From CAZGUG01 sp964625335 (GTDB lineage Bacteria > Bacillota > Clostridia > Ch29): 52,705 nucleotides of DNA. A model generated the notes under the pieces. That model was not told the origin of the DNA. It ran no database searches and worked only from the letters and a program-made list of their open reading frames with translations. The stretch is from contig CAZVBE010000014.1 of the NCBI GenBank assembly GCA_964625335.1, positions 1 through 52,705 of the forward strand, given 5' to 3'. A program made the translations under genes and the position numbers. Below, piece after piece: positions 8,235 through 16,884 of the stretch; the stretch's first letter is position 1, and every line of letters begins with the position of its first letter.

Positions 8235-8696
8235 TCAGCCATCTGACTTTTTACCTGTTATGCTGTCTATTTCGACCCTTATGACTGCCAACTTCTCAAG
8301 CACCGCCTCGGGGTATTCCGAATAGGGTTTGCCTGTGTATTTCTTTACTATAGCATCAAGACCTTTTCTTTTTTGTTCGTATCCATCAGCCAGAAATGCT
8401 TTGCCAAACCCCACCACGCTGTAATACTTCATGCTCCAGTCACACGGTTTTTCCGCCTTAACAAACTCGCATTCCGCCTCCATTTCAAAGCATATGTTTC
8501 GGTTTTTTTTAATAATGTCAATCTTTTTTCCCTCACCGGCAGAGTGCAGATAAAGGCAGTTGTCCTGGTAACCGAAATTCATCGGTATTATGTAGGGCCT
8601 GTCGTTCTCACTTACGGCAATCCTGCAGACGGAAGCCTTTTCCATTATACGCTCAATAAGCGCCCTGTCGGTTATTTCCCTGTCCTTTCTCCTCAC
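8235..8696 (-). CDS. Pyridoxamine 5'-phosphate oxidase-like flavin-binding protein (NimA-like)
   Basis: A 153-residue split-barrel protein of the pyridoxamine 5'-phosphate oxidase / NimA-like group, which bind FMN (sometimes F420 or heme). Diagnostic features are the opening MRRKDREITD...IMEKASVCRIAVSEN, the strand PYIIPMNFGYQDNCLYLHSA, and KNRNICFEME, followed by YYSVVGFGKAFL. Family length is usual. GGAGGAGAAC precedes the ATG. Members have been linked to 5-nitroimidazole reduction, but the true substrate here is unknown. It follows the AEC permease gene on the same strand by 50 bases and may be cotranscribed. Confidence 0.85.
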   Translation of the reverse strand: MRRKDREITDRALIERIMEKASVCRIAVSENDRPYIIPMNFGYQDNCLYLHSAGEGKKIDIIKKNRNICFEMEAECEFVKAEKPCDWSMKYYSVVGFGKAFLADGYEQKRKGLDAIVKKYTGKPYSEYPEAVLEKLAVIRVEIDSITGKKSDG

Positions 8697-8746
8697 AGTT
8701 GTTCTCCTCCTTTATTAATATTTCAACCCAAAACGGTTGTCTGTTA

Positions 8747-9691
8747 TCATATATTACCAATTATAATCATATATACCGGGATAAACGCCATCCCCACTAT
8801 TGTTGTTATTGCAATCATAATTGTAGCATACTTGTGGTCTGCACCATAGGTTTTGGCGACTATGGCGGCTTGGGTCATTACAGGCATTGCAGTTTCTATG
8901 ATAAACACCTTTTTCATCAGCAGCGGAATATTTGCAGAAACGAGCATCGTATAGACAATCGCCGGAGCAATCAGGAATCTTCCCGCAAGTACCGCAATCA
9001 TTTCTTTGTCAATTCTTATTCCGCTAAAATCTATTGTATGGATGGTTATTCCCATGAATAGCATCGACAGGGGTGTGGTCATGCTGCCAAGGTATCCGGC
9101 GGTATCCAGTATAAAGCGCGGCAGCCTGATATCCAGCATAATCAACGCCACAGTCACTGCAAATGTAACAAGGGGCGGAGATATTACTCTCTTAACGCTG
9201 TCACCAAAGGATGCCTTGCCAGTCCCGGCCGGGTCATCCCTTCTTATGGCAAATATACCTATAGTCCAAAACACCAGCGTATTTACTATATAAAACATTA
9301 TTACATAGGGAACGCTTGCCTCACCAAACAGTGATACATTAACCGGCAGCCCTATGAATACAGAGTTTGAGAGTGAAAACATCACCAGGAAAATACCCCT
9401 TTTCCCCGGTCTGACTGCCATCAGCTTTATAAGCATAAAGCCTACAGCAAACATAAGCAGCATTGATAACAGAGGATATAAAATACTTGTACCTAATACC
9501 ATAATTTCTTTACTGTCAAAGGTGGTATAAAAATTTGAAAACATGAATGCGGGCAGGGAAATATTCACCACCAGTCTGGAAAACAACCTTGCCGTATCCT
9601 CGTCAAACCACCCCCTCGCTGTGAGGATATATGCCACCAAAACCATAGTAATAATTGTAAAGGTACTTTGCAGTGCATCTATTACGACCAA
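8747..9691 (-). CDS. AEC-family (auxin efflux carrier-like) permease
   Basis: A 314-residue integral membrane protein with about ten hydrophobic spans in two five-helix halves, typical of the AEC family that moves small organic acids such as malate. Family features include RLVVNISLPAFMFSNF in the first half and PVMTQAAIVAKTYGAD near the C-terminus. The start is taken as TTG at 9691, because GAGGAGG sits 8 bases ahead and the protein then begins VVIDALQSTFTII like its relatives; the longer ATG-started reading at 9736 would add a charged, uncommon leader. It is divergent from the RNA methyltransferase gene. Substrate cannot be told. Confidence 0.88.
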   Translation of the reverse strand: MVVIDALQSTFTIITMVLVAYILTARGWFDEDTARLFSRLVVNISLPAFMFSNFYTTFDSKEIMVLGTSILYPLLSMLLMFAVGFMLIKLMAVRPGKRGIFLVMFSLSNSVFIGLPVNVSLFGEASVPYVIMFYIVNTLVFWTIGIFAIRRDDPAGTGKASFGDSVKRVISPPLVTFAVTVALIMLDIRLPRFILDTAGYLGSMTTPLSMLFMGITIHTIDFSGIRIDKEMIAVLAGRFLIAPAIVYTMLVSANIPLLMKKVFIIETAMPVMTQAAIVAKTYGADHKYATIMIAITTIVGMAFIPVYMIIIGNI

Positions 9692-9853
9692 ATCAGCGTC
9701 CTCCTCATGTTGTTTTTGTTTGCATGCAGCATTCATTTTAATATATCATTTTTTTAAAGTTTAAGCCACTAATGCAAGATTTTTGAGATTAACCGGATAC
9801 AAGCCCTTGCATTTGTGTTATAATAACTAAAAATTTGAATTAAAGGAGTGCCT

Positions 9854-10993
9854 ATGTCTGATATCGAACTTATTGCTACCTCCACCTTTGGGCTCGAGGC
9901 AGTTGTCAAACGGGAAGTGTTAAGCCTTGGATACCCCGACCTTCTGACAGAGGACGGGAAAATCACCTTTTCCGCCGACCTGGCCGCCATTCCAAGGGCT
10001 AACCTGTGGCTTAGAAGCGCCGACAGGGTGCTGCTCAAAATGGGCCAGTTTAAAGCTTTAAGCTTTGAGGAACTTTTTGAGAATACTAATGCCCTGCCCT
10101 GGGATGAATGGATAACCGAGGACGGAAAATTCACTGTAACGGGAAAATCGGTAAAATCAAAGCTTTACAGCGTTCCCGACTGTCAGGCAATTGTCAAAAA
10201 AGCTGTTGTGGAAAAAATGAAGCAAAGGTATAAAAAGGACTGGTTTAGTGAAACCGGGCCGGAATACACCATACAGGTTTCACTGCTCAAGGATATGGCT
10301 ACGCTGACCATAGACACCAGCGGAGTTGGCCTGCACAAAAGGGGCTACCGGCACAGGTCGGTGGAAGCTCCTCTTAAGGAAACGCTGGCAGCAGCACTGG
10401 TGCAGCTTAGCTTTTGGAATAAGGACAGACTCCTGGTAGACCCTTTTTGCGGTTCGGGAACCATACCCATCGAGGCGGCTATGATAGCAAGGAATATAGC
10501 GCCGGGGTTAAACAGGGGCTTCGCATCCGAAGACTGGCCAAAGGTGGGAAAAAAACTTTGGAAGCAGGCCAGAATAGAAGCTTTTAGTTCCATTGATCAG
10601 GAGTCCCGTATACGGATTGCCGGGTCGGACATTGACAAAAGAGCGATAGAGACAGCCAGGCAAAACGCTGTCAACTGCGGTGTGGATGACTGTATTGAGT
10701 ATAGGGCCATGCCTTTTTCCCAGCTAAAAATAACCGAAGAATATGGTGTGGTGGTTACCAACCCTCCCTACGGCGAAAGAATGGGCCAGTCACAGCAGGC
10801 CCGCGAACTATACAGTGATATGGGCATGAAATTTGCGGATAACCATACATGGTCGGTATATGTGATTACTTCTGATGAGGATTTTGAAAGCCTCTTCGGA
10901 AAAAAGGCGGATCGCAGAAGGAAGCTTTATAACGGGAGAATCAAGGTGGACTATTACCAGTATTATGGCCAGAGGCCTCCCTCGAAAAAATAA
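9854..10993 (+). CDS. THUMP-domain class I RNA methyltransferase (RlmL/YpsC-like)
   Basis: A 379-residue SAM-dependent methyltransferase. An N-terminal THUMP/ferredoxin-like RNA-binding part (about residues 1-155; IATSTFGLEAVVKREV) precedes a Rossmann-fold catalytic domain with motif I DPFCGSGTIPIEAA and motif IV VVTNPPYGERMG, the NPPY signature of N-methylating enzymes. It likely methylates a guanine in 23S rRNA, as RlmL and YpsC do. The ATG at 9854 is chosen over GTG at 9848, because that GTG lies inside the AAAGGAG binding site. The uppS-like gene follows 89 bases downstream on the same strand. Confidence 0.93.
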   Translation: MSDIELIATSTFGLEAVVKREVLSLGYPDLLTEDGKITFSADLAAIPRANLWLRSADRVLLKMGQFKALSFEELFENTNALPWDEWITEDGKFTVTGKSVKSKLYSVPDCQAIVKKAVVEKMKQRYKKDWFSETGPEYTIQVSLLKDMATLTIDTSGVGLHKRGYRHRSVEAPLKETLAAALVQLSFWNKDRLLVDPFCGSGTIPIEAAMIARNIAPGLNRGFASEDWPKVGKKLWKQARIEAFSSIDQESRIRIAGSDIDKRAIETARQNAVNCGVDDCIEYRAMPFSQLKITEEYGVVVTNPPYGERMGQSQQARELYSDMGMKFADNHTWSVYVITSDEDFESLFGKKADRRRKLYNGRIKVDYYQYYGQRPPSKK

Positions 10994-11082
10994 CTGCAGT
11001 ACCGGCTTATATGTGCCCCACACTCATAATATTTTCCTCGGCTACGGAAATAATACTAATAAATAATACTGGAGGTGCGAAA

Positions 11083-11721
11083 ATGAGGATCCCCAGGCAT
11101 ATAGGGATTATCCCGGACGGTAACAGAAGATGGGCATTGGATAAGGGTTTGCCAAAGGAAATGGGATACGCAAAGGGCCTTGACCCGGGGCTTAAGCTTT
11201 TCACCCTGTGCAGAGAGCTTGGCGTAGCGGAACTCACCTATTACGGCTTTACAATGGACAACACCAAAAGGCCTTCGGTACAGACCCGCGCCTTTACCAA
11301 CGCCTGTGTTAAGGCGGTTGAGCTATTAGCAACTCAGGATGCCAACCTGCTTGTTATCGGCAATACCGATTCCCCGATGTTCCCGCAGGAGCTGCTTGGG
11401 TATACCAAAAGGAAAACCATTGGCAAGGGAGGCGTGAAGCTAAACTTTCTGGTGAATTATGGCTGGGAATGGGACCTGAACAGCCTTATCGGTACCAAAA
11501 AAAATATAGACATAAAAAAGCATCTCAAGTCCAGCGATGTATCCCGGGTAGACCTTATTATACGCTGGGGCGGCAGAAGAAGGCTGAGCGGGTTTTTGCC
11601 GGTGCAATCGATATATTCGGACTTTTATGTTATAGACGACTACTGGCCGGACTTTAAACCCGAGCACCTTTACTCCGCCCTTGAATGGTACGATAACCAG
11701 GACATAACCCTCGGCGGGTAA
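11083..11721 (+). CDS. Short cis-prenyltransferase (undecaprenyl diphosphate synthase family)
   Basis: A 212-residue member of the UppS/cis-prenyltransferase family, which condense isopentenyl diphosphate onto allylic diphosphates. The signature HIGIIPDGNRRWA gives the catalytic Asp12. The C-terminal block DLIIRWGGRRRLSGF...QSIYSDFY matches the usual RxGGExRxSxFxxxQxxYxE. However, two acidic positions differ: GGR for GGE, and D for the metal-binding Glu in YxE. It is also shorter than typical (about 240-250). It may make a shorter or different product than the cell-wall lipid carrier. ACTGGAGGTGCGAAA precedes the ATG; the in-frame start at 11011 is unlikely. Confidence 0.85.
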   Translation: MRIPRHIGIIPDGNRRWALDKGLPKEMGYAKGLDPGLKLFTLCRELGVAELTYYGFTMDNTKRPSVQTRAFTNACVKAVELLATQDANLLVIGNTDSPMFPQELLGYTKRKTIGKGGVKLNFLVNYGWEWDLNSLIGTKKNIDIKKHLKSSDVSRVDLIIRWGGRRRLSGFLPVQSIYSDFYVIDDYWPDFKPEHLYSALEWYDNQDITLGG

Positions 11722-11739
11722 AACTCCCTTTAAAAATAT

Positions 11740-11768
11740 ACAGGCTTCATGGATTCCATGAAGCCTGT
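11740..11768. terminator. Bidirectional hairpin terminator
   Basis: ACAGGCTTCATGGA and TCCATGAAGCCTGT form a near-perfect palindrome with T/A-rich flanks on both sides. It sits between the convergent cis-prenyltransferase (+) and hypD (-) genes and can stop both. Confidence 0.8.
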
Positions 11769-11774
11769 TTGCAT

Positions 11775-14135
11775 CTAAAATCCGCAGTGTTCGGTTCTGG
11801 TTATTATCTCGTCCTGCAGCTTTCTGTTCAGATTGTTGAAATAGTCGCTGTACCCCGCCACCCTGACTATCAGGTGACTGTACTTCTCCGGGTTTTTCTG
11901 CGCATCCCTTAAAGTATCGGCGTTTACCACGTTAAACTGTATGTGGTGCCCATCCAGCTTAAAGTAGGACCTTATCAGATGGGTCAGTTTCATAAGACCC
12001 TCTTCCCCTTCCAGCACCTGGGGCGTGAACTTCTGGTTCAGCAGGGTACCGCCGGTCTTCAAGTGGTCCATCTTGGAAGCGGACTTTATGACCGCCGTCG
12101 GCCCGTATTTATCCGCCCCCTGCACAGGAGATATACCCTCGGACAGGGGCTGCTCGGCTTTCCTTCCGTCCGGTGTCGCCCCAATCACCGAACCAAAATA
12201 GATATGGCAGGTGGTGGGCAGCATATTTATCCTGTAGCAGCCGCCTTTCACGTTCCTTCTTCCGTCCACTTCGTTAAAAAATGCCTCGAAAACCGATACC
12301 ATTATATCGTCTGCATAATCATCGTCGTTTCCGTACCTGGGCGTCTTGTTGATAAGCCTCTGCCTTACCTTCTCATGGCCTTCGAAGTTATCCTTAAGAG
12401 CTGCCAGCAAGTCCTTCATGCTCATGGCCTTGCTTTCAAAAACATGGTATTTTACAGCCGAGAGGCAGTCGGTTATACTGCCTATGCCCACTCCCTGGAT
12501 ATAGTTGGTGTTGTACCTTGCGCCGCCCGCATTGTAGTCCTTCCCTTTTTTGATGCAATCATCAACCACTATCGAAAGGAAGGGGGATGGCATGTAGGTG
12601 GCGTACAGTTTTTCTATTATATTGTTGCCCCTTACCTTTATATCAATGAAATAATGCATTTGTTTTTTAAAGGCATCGAACAATTCCTCATAGCTTTTAA
12701 ACTGGGTGGGGTCCCCGGTTTCTATTCCGATTCTTTTCCCGGTTTTTAAGTCAACACCGTTGTTTAGCGTAATTTCCAGTACCTTGGGTATATTGAAATA
12801 GCCTGTCAGTATATAGGCTTCCTTTCCAAAAGCGCCGGTTTCAACGCATCCGCTTGTGCCGCCGCATCTTGCATCCTCAATGGATTTGCCCTGGCGAATT
12901 AGTTCCTTCATCACCGCATCGGTATTAAATACCGAGGGGAAGCCCATACCCATCCTGATTATTTCACAGGCCTTTTTGACAAACCTGTCTTGGTTTTTGG
13001 GGCTTACCTGCACATTGGTGCTGGGCTGCAGTATCTTCATGTCACCTATAACATCAAGCAGCATATAGGATACTTCGTTCACACCGTCCGAACCGTCCGG
13101 CTTTATCCCTCCTATGTTTATATTGGCAAAATCCGTATAAGTTCCGCTTTCGGCCAGCGTGATTCCTACCTTTGGCGGCGCCGGCTGGTTGTTGAACTTA
13201 ACCCACAGGCACTCAAGGAGTTCTTTGGCCTTTTCCGGGGTAAGCGTACCCTCATCAATACCCTTTTTATAGAATGGATACAGGTGCTGGTCCAGTTTGC
13301 CGGGGTTAAAGGAATCCCATGTGTTTAATTCTGTAATAACTCCTATATGCACAAACCAGTATGCCTGCAGCGCCTCCCAGAAATCCCCCGGCGCGTTGGC
13401 AGGAACACGGGAGCACACCAAAGCTATCCTTTCCAGTTCCTTTCTCCTTACCGCATTTTCTTCATTTTCCGCCATTTCCCGGGCTTTTTGCGCATGCCGC
13501 TCGGCATAACTTATTATGGCATCCGCGCACACCTGCATAGCCATTAACTGTTCCTGTTTGTCGTAACCCTCCGGGTCATTAAGGTAGTCAATGCTTTGGA
13601 GGCTTTTATCGATATCCTTCTTGAAGTCAACAAACCCTTTTATATATATCTTGCCGTCAGCCACGGTATGCCCCGGGGCCCGCTGCTCCATAAATTCGGT
13701 AAAAATACCTGCATTATAGCACTCTATCCACTCGTCTGTCATCTGGCTGAAAATTATATCCCTGATTGACCTGCCATTCCAGTAGGGTATAATCTTATCC
13801 CTTTGTATATCCTTTACCTGGTTGCTTACATTAAAGGAAATCTTATCGCGGCCGTCTATTATTTCCAAGTCGTCAAGGCTGTGGCAGCATAATTCCGGAT
13901 AGGTGGGCGTTGCCTGGGGAGCCGGGCCCCTCTCCCCCACTATCAGCTCATCTTGGTTAATACATATAGTCTTGTTTTCCATCAGGTGTTTGAATACCAA
14001 GGCCCTTAGCATAGGTATTGAAACCTTCCCCGAATACTTCTCATATATTTCCGTTACAAGCTCTGCCCTTTCTTCCGATATGCAGGGCATGGTATCAATG
14101 CTTTGCTGTCTCAGTTTTTTTACCCTTTCGTTCAT
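11775..14135 (-). CDS. hypD: trans-4-hydroxy-L-proline dehydratase (glycyl radical enzyme)
   Basis: A 786-residue pyruvate-formate-lyase-like glycyl radical enzyme that dehydrates trans-4-hydroxy-L-proline to pyrroline-5-carboxylate in anaerobes. I see the catalytic Cys430 in GTSGCVETGAFG with Glu432, and the radical Gly761 in VRVAGYSDYF. His156, Asp274, Ser330, Phe148 and Phe336 fall where the active-site residues of the characterised C. difficile HypD lie, with a constant offset of four. Overall the text matches HypD (787 residues) almost throughout, which separates it from pyruvate formate lyase, choline TMA-lyase and glycerol dehydratase. GAGGT precedes the ATG and overlaps the hypE stop 6 bases away, so both form one transcript. 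Cytosolic and oxygen sensitive. Confidence 0.94.
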   Translation of the reverse strand: MNERVKKLRQQSIDTMPCISEERAELVTEIYEKYSGKVSIPMLRALVFKHLMENKTICINQDELIVGERGPAPQATPTYPELCCHSLDDLEIIDGRDKISFNVSNQVKDIQRDKIIPYWNGRSIRDIIFSQMTDEWIECYNAGIFTEFMEQRAPGHTVADGKIYIKGFVDFKKDIDKSLQSIDYLNDPEGYDKQEQLMAMQVCADAIISYAERHAQKAREMAENEENAVRRKELERIALVCSRVPANAPGDFWEALQAYWFVHIGVITELNTWDSFNPGKLDQHLYPFYKKGIDEGTLTPEKAKELLECLWVKFNNQPAPPKVGITLAESGTYTDFANINIGGIKPDGSDGVNEVSYMLLDVIGDMKILQPSTNVQVSPKNQDRFVKKACEIIRMGMGFPSVFNTDAVMKELIRQGKSIEDARCGGTSGCVETGAFGKEAYILTGYFNIPKVLEITLNNGVDLKTGKRIGIETGDPTQFKSYEELFDAFKKQMHYFIDIKVRGNNIIEKLYATYMPSPFLSIVVDDCIKKGKDYNAGGARYNTNYIQGVGIGSITDCLSAVKYHVFESKAMSMKDLLAALKDNFEGHEKVRQRLINKTPRYGNDDDYADDIMVSVFEAFFNEVDGRRNVKGGCYRINMLPTTCHIYFGSVIGATPDGRKAEQPLSEGISPVQGADKYGPTAVIKSASKMDHLKTGGTLLNQKFTPQVLEGEEGLMKLTHLIRSYFKLDGHHIQFNVVNADTLRDAQKNPEKYSHLIVRVAGYSDYFNNLNRKLQDEIITRTEHCGF

Positions 14136-14141
14136 ATTACC

Positions 14142-15044
14142 TCAACCCCCAATCTTTACATTTAATCCGCATCCCGTAAACACTTCCTCAACTTTTGCCG
14201 TCAATTCCCGGGTGGGCTCCCGGGTATCGGTCAGCCTGTACTCTCTGCCAAGTCTTCCGTATTTATCCATTCCTGTGTTGTGGTAGGGCAGAATATTTAC
14301 ATCCCTGATATTCAGCGATGAAATAAACTTTGCGGTGCCCAAAACATTCCCGTCGTCATCATTAATCCCCGGCACCAGCGGAACCCTTACATTAATATTA
14401 TTATGGACTTTTGCCAGCTTTTTGAGGTTTTCCAGTATAACCCTGTTCGACACCCCGACGGTCTTTGTGTGCATTGTATCGTCCAGATGCTTTATATCGT
14501 ACAGGAACAGGTCGGTGACACCGGCCAGTGCGGATAATACTTCCCAGTTGGTATAGCCTGAGGTGTCAACGGCGGTATGTATATCCTTATCCCTGCACTC
14601 GATTAGGAGCTTAGCCAGAAACTCATGCTGCATAAGGGGTTCTCCGCCCGAGAAGGTAACTCCTCCGCCCGACTGGTCGTAGAAAACAAGATCCTTCTCT
14701 ATCTCGTTCATCAGGTATCCGGTTGTGACAGTGTTCCCAATTATCTCGCGGGCACCGGCGGGACAGGCTCCTGCACAGGCTCCGCAGCAGCTGCATTTGT
14801 CCCCGTCTGTATCCGGCAAAAATTCTCTTATGGCAACCGCATTGTTGGGACATGCTTGTATGCAATCTCCACACCCAATACACCTGTTCTCCCTGAAAAT
14901 TAGCTGGGGCCCGTACTTTTGGCTTTCAGGGTTATGACACCACCAACATCCCAGGGGACACCCCTTAAAAAAAACTGTGGTACGGATTCCCGGCCCATCA
15001 TGTATGGAATATCTCTGTATATTGAATATGGTTCCCGTTTCCAT
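14142..15044 (-). CDS. hypE: HypD-activating radical SAM enzyme
   Basis: A 300-residue glycyl-radical-enzyme activase. It uses SAM and a [4Fe-4S] cluster to place the radical on HypD's glycine. The radical SAM motif is FFKGCPLGCWWCHNPES. Two ferredoxin-type clusters follow at about residues 50-100 (CIGCGDCIQACP and CSCCGACAGACP), then GGGVTFSGGEP, a hallmark of this family. GGATGGAGGTGCAATA precedes the ATG at 15044; an in-frame start farther up (15140) adds a Cys-rich tail with no family match. The activase precedes the dehydratase here, while in C. difficile the order is hypD then hypE. Its partner is the adjacent HypD by position. Confidence 0.93.
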   Translation of the reverse strand: METGTIFNIQRYSIHDGPGIRTTVFFKGCPLGCWWCHNPESQKYGPQLIFRENRCIGCGDCIQACPNNAVAIREFLPDTDGDKCSCCGACAGACPAGAREIIGNTVTTGYLMNEIEKDLVFYDQSGGGVTFSGGEPLMQHEFLAKLLIECRDKDIHTAVDTSGYTNWEVLSALAGVTDLFLYDIKHLDDTMHTKTVGVSNRVILENLKKLAKVHNNINVRVPLVPGINDDDGNVLGTAKFISSLNIRDVNILPYHNTGMDKYGRLGREYRLTDTREPTRELTAKVEEVFTGCGLNVKIGG

Positions 15045-15320
15045 TATTGCACCTCCATCCATCCCCGCAGCGCTCCGGGGAATTTGTACACAGCATTTAT
15101 ATTTACAGCAACAATCATACCAACTCCGCTTTGACCGCATAACCTGGATTATATCCCCATACCGGGACGTCTCATCCAGGCTGCAGTGACTTAATACAAC
15201 TGCTGATTATAGGGCTTCATGGAAAAACTGCACATGCTTAAAACCGGGACATAATTTGCACTATATTCAGTCATTTGTCCTAATAATGGGACTTTACAAA
15301 ATCTTGCCCCGGGCTTTTAT
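15045..15320 (-). other. Intergenic leader upstream of hypE
   Basis: A 276-base gap between the prolyl-tRNA editing gene and hypE. It holds two TATAAT-like boxes on the minus strand (one in CCCTATAATCAG, one in GGATATAATCC), neither with a good -35. A GC hairpin lies near 15061-15078 just before the hypE binding site, and a single copy of the GGGCTTCATGG arm (from 15212) followed by sequence like that in the 6324 hairpin. No riboswitch recognised. Confidence 0.4.
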
Positions 15321-15809
15321 TTATATGGTCAAATAGGAAACCGGACTCTTACAACTGGCAAGAAAGCGCTCAAAATCACTATAAGATATTGTAACGGTAG
15401 CTGTATTGACGTTTGGGTGAAAGCTTACCCTGTCTGCGCCCTTTAAATCCTTGTCCAGCACAACTCTGACCTGTCCCTGAGGGTCATTGATAAGTCCAAA
15501 GGGTGAAACAGCTCCCGCCGTAAGACCTAAATATTTATCCAGCCTTCTCTCGGATGCAAAGCTCATCCTGCCGTCTCCAATCTGCTCCGCAAGGCTTGTC
15601 ATATCAACCTTTTTGGAATGTACCATCACAACCAGATAGTGCTTTTTGCCCTTCTGGTCACGCAAAAACAAATTCTTGCAGTGGGTTCCCGGTATGTCAC
15701 TCCAGAACTGCTCCACCTCTTCCACCGTATATACCGGCGGGTGTTGTTTGACAGTATACTTTATTCCAAGTCCGTCTAAAACATGGTAAACTTTTTCCTC
15801 ATTTGTCAT
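15321..15809 (-). CDS. Prolyl-tRNA editing (YbaK/ProX-type) deacylase
   Basis: A 162-residue single-domain protein of the YbaK/aminoacyl-tRNA deacylase superfamily, closest to the ProX / 'prolyl-tRNA synthetase associated domain' group that clears Ala mischarged on tRNA-Pro. It shows the family start KVYHVLDGLGIKYTVKQHPP and motifs CKNLFLRDQKGKKHYLVVM and GLTAGAVSPFGLINDP; the Lys in KNLFL is the conserved catalytic position. The ATG at 15809 matches the family start; AGGAGG lies 13 bases upstream, a long spacing. It sits on the same strand upstream of hypE, which may hint at proline/hydroxyproline metabolism, though related genes occur in many contexts. Confidence 0.88.
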   Translation of the reverse strand: MTNEEKVYHVLDGLGIKYTVKQHPPVYTVEEVEQFWSDIPGTHCKNLFLRDQKGKKHYLVVMVHSKKVDMTSLAEQIGDGRMSFASERRLDKYLGLTAGAVSPFGLINDPQGQVRVVLDKDLKGADRVSFHPNVNTATVTISYSDFERFLASCKSPVSYLTI

Positions 15810-15828
15810 TTTATATAATAAACCTCCT

Positions 15829-16038
15829 TTAATAGTAAGCAATGGTTATAAGTACACCGAAGGCTGTGTGCCAATCCTGCCTTGAACTTGCCACCCTCGG
15901 CCCTTTCAGATAATGGTTTGGCCCAAGCAGTATAACCCTCTCCACAGCCTGGTCTTTGTGCAAATTAAGGAAATCCGCTGTCATATAGCCTGCTGCCTTA
16001 AGCTGTGTATCGCCTTTCAGCATAGAATCCGTATCCAC
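15829..16038 (-). pseudogene. Memo-like (AmmeMemoRadiSam system B) fragment
   Basis: The reading gives AVERVILLGPNHYLKGPRVA then SSRQDWHTAFGV before running out. This matches the conserved GPSHY...ALS..DW.TPLG segment of Memo-like proteins. Those are about 260-280 residues; only about 45 family-like residues remain, with no matching text on either side. It is a degraded piece. The radical SAM and AMMECR1 partners are not in this window. Confidence 0.6.
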
Positions 16039-16100
16039 AGTTATACCCGGGCTATCCTCTTCGGGTGCAGTTAGGTATAAGCCTGCAGCCTCAAATATAA

Positions 16101-16126
16101 ACGACAGGGCAGTTGTCCCCCGTCGT
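16101..16126 (-). terminator. Terminator of the Liv operon
   Basis: On the minus strand, ACGACGGGG...CCCTGTCGT forms a stem followed by TTATATTT, about 40 bases after the livF stop. Confidence 0.7.
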
Positions 16127-16167
16127 CTTTTGTTTGATTTTTCTATTAACTGTTACAGGTATTTTTA

Positions 16168-16884
16168 CTAATGGCCAAGGTAAGCCCTGACAATACTGTC
16201 GTCCTTGCTTAATACGCCGGCATTCCCTTCCATAACTATTTCTCCTGTTTCAAGCACATATCCTCTATGTGCAAGCTTAAGGGCCGCCTTTGCATTTTGT
16301 TCAACCAGCAGGATTGTGGTGCCTTCCTCATTAATCTGTTTGATTATATTCATTATTCCCTGGACAATTATGGGTGCCAGCCCCATCGAAGGCTCATCCA
16401 ACAGGAGTACCTTAGGGTCAGTCATGAGTGCACGCCCTATGGCAAGCATCTGCTGTTCGCCGCCCGAGAGCAGTCCTCCCATTTGCTTGCGTCTGTCTTT
16501 AAGAGCCGGGAACAGTTCCAATGCCCTCTCTATTCTACGCTTTCTTTCGACATCATCCTTTAGAGTAAATGAACCCATTTCCAGGTTCTCCTGGACATTC
16601 AGTTCTTTAAAAATTCTGCGCCCTTCAGGAACATGTATTACACCCATTTCAACAATTGTATGGGGCGGGGCATTTGTAATATCTTTTCCGTAGAATTCCA
16701 CCTTTCCGGAACATGCCGGCACTAAACTGGATATAGTTTTAAGAGTGGTACTCTTTCCGGCCCCATTGGAACCTAATAGTGTAACTATCTCTCCTTCACG
16801 GACATCCAGGCTGATGCCCTTCAGTGCATAAATTTGTCCGTATCGGGTTTCAAGGTTTTTCAGGGAAAGGACTACCTGGCTCAT
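16168..16884 (-). CDS. livF: Branched-chain amino-acid ABC transporter ATPase
   Basis: A 238-residue ABC ATPase of the LivF type, one of two nucleotide-binding subunits that drive the LivHM permease. Walker A is GSNGAGKST, the signature is LSGGEQQ, Walker B is VLLLDEPSMGL, and the family-typical VPEGRRIF precedes the helical part. It overlaps livG by 4 bases (start ATGA), so it is translationally coupled. It is the last gene of the five-gene unit and ends before a hairpin terminator. Confidence 0.95.
   Translation of the reverse strand: MSQVVLSLKNLETRYGQIYALKGISLDVREGEIVTLLGSNGAGKSTTLKTISSLVPACSGKVEFYGKDITNAPPHTIVEMGVIHVPEGRRIFKELNVQENLEMGSFTLKDDVERKRRIERALELFPALKDRRKQMGGLLSGGEQQMLAIGRALMTDPKVLLLDEPSMGLAPIIVQGIMNIIKQINEEGTTILLVEQNAKAALKLAHRGYVLETGEIVMEGNAGVLSKDDSIVRAYLGH

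Noticed and set aside
11943..12749. 268-codon plus-strand frame inside hypD
   Set aside because: Antisense shadow of hypD with no start signal; the composition mirrors the real gene's codon bias.
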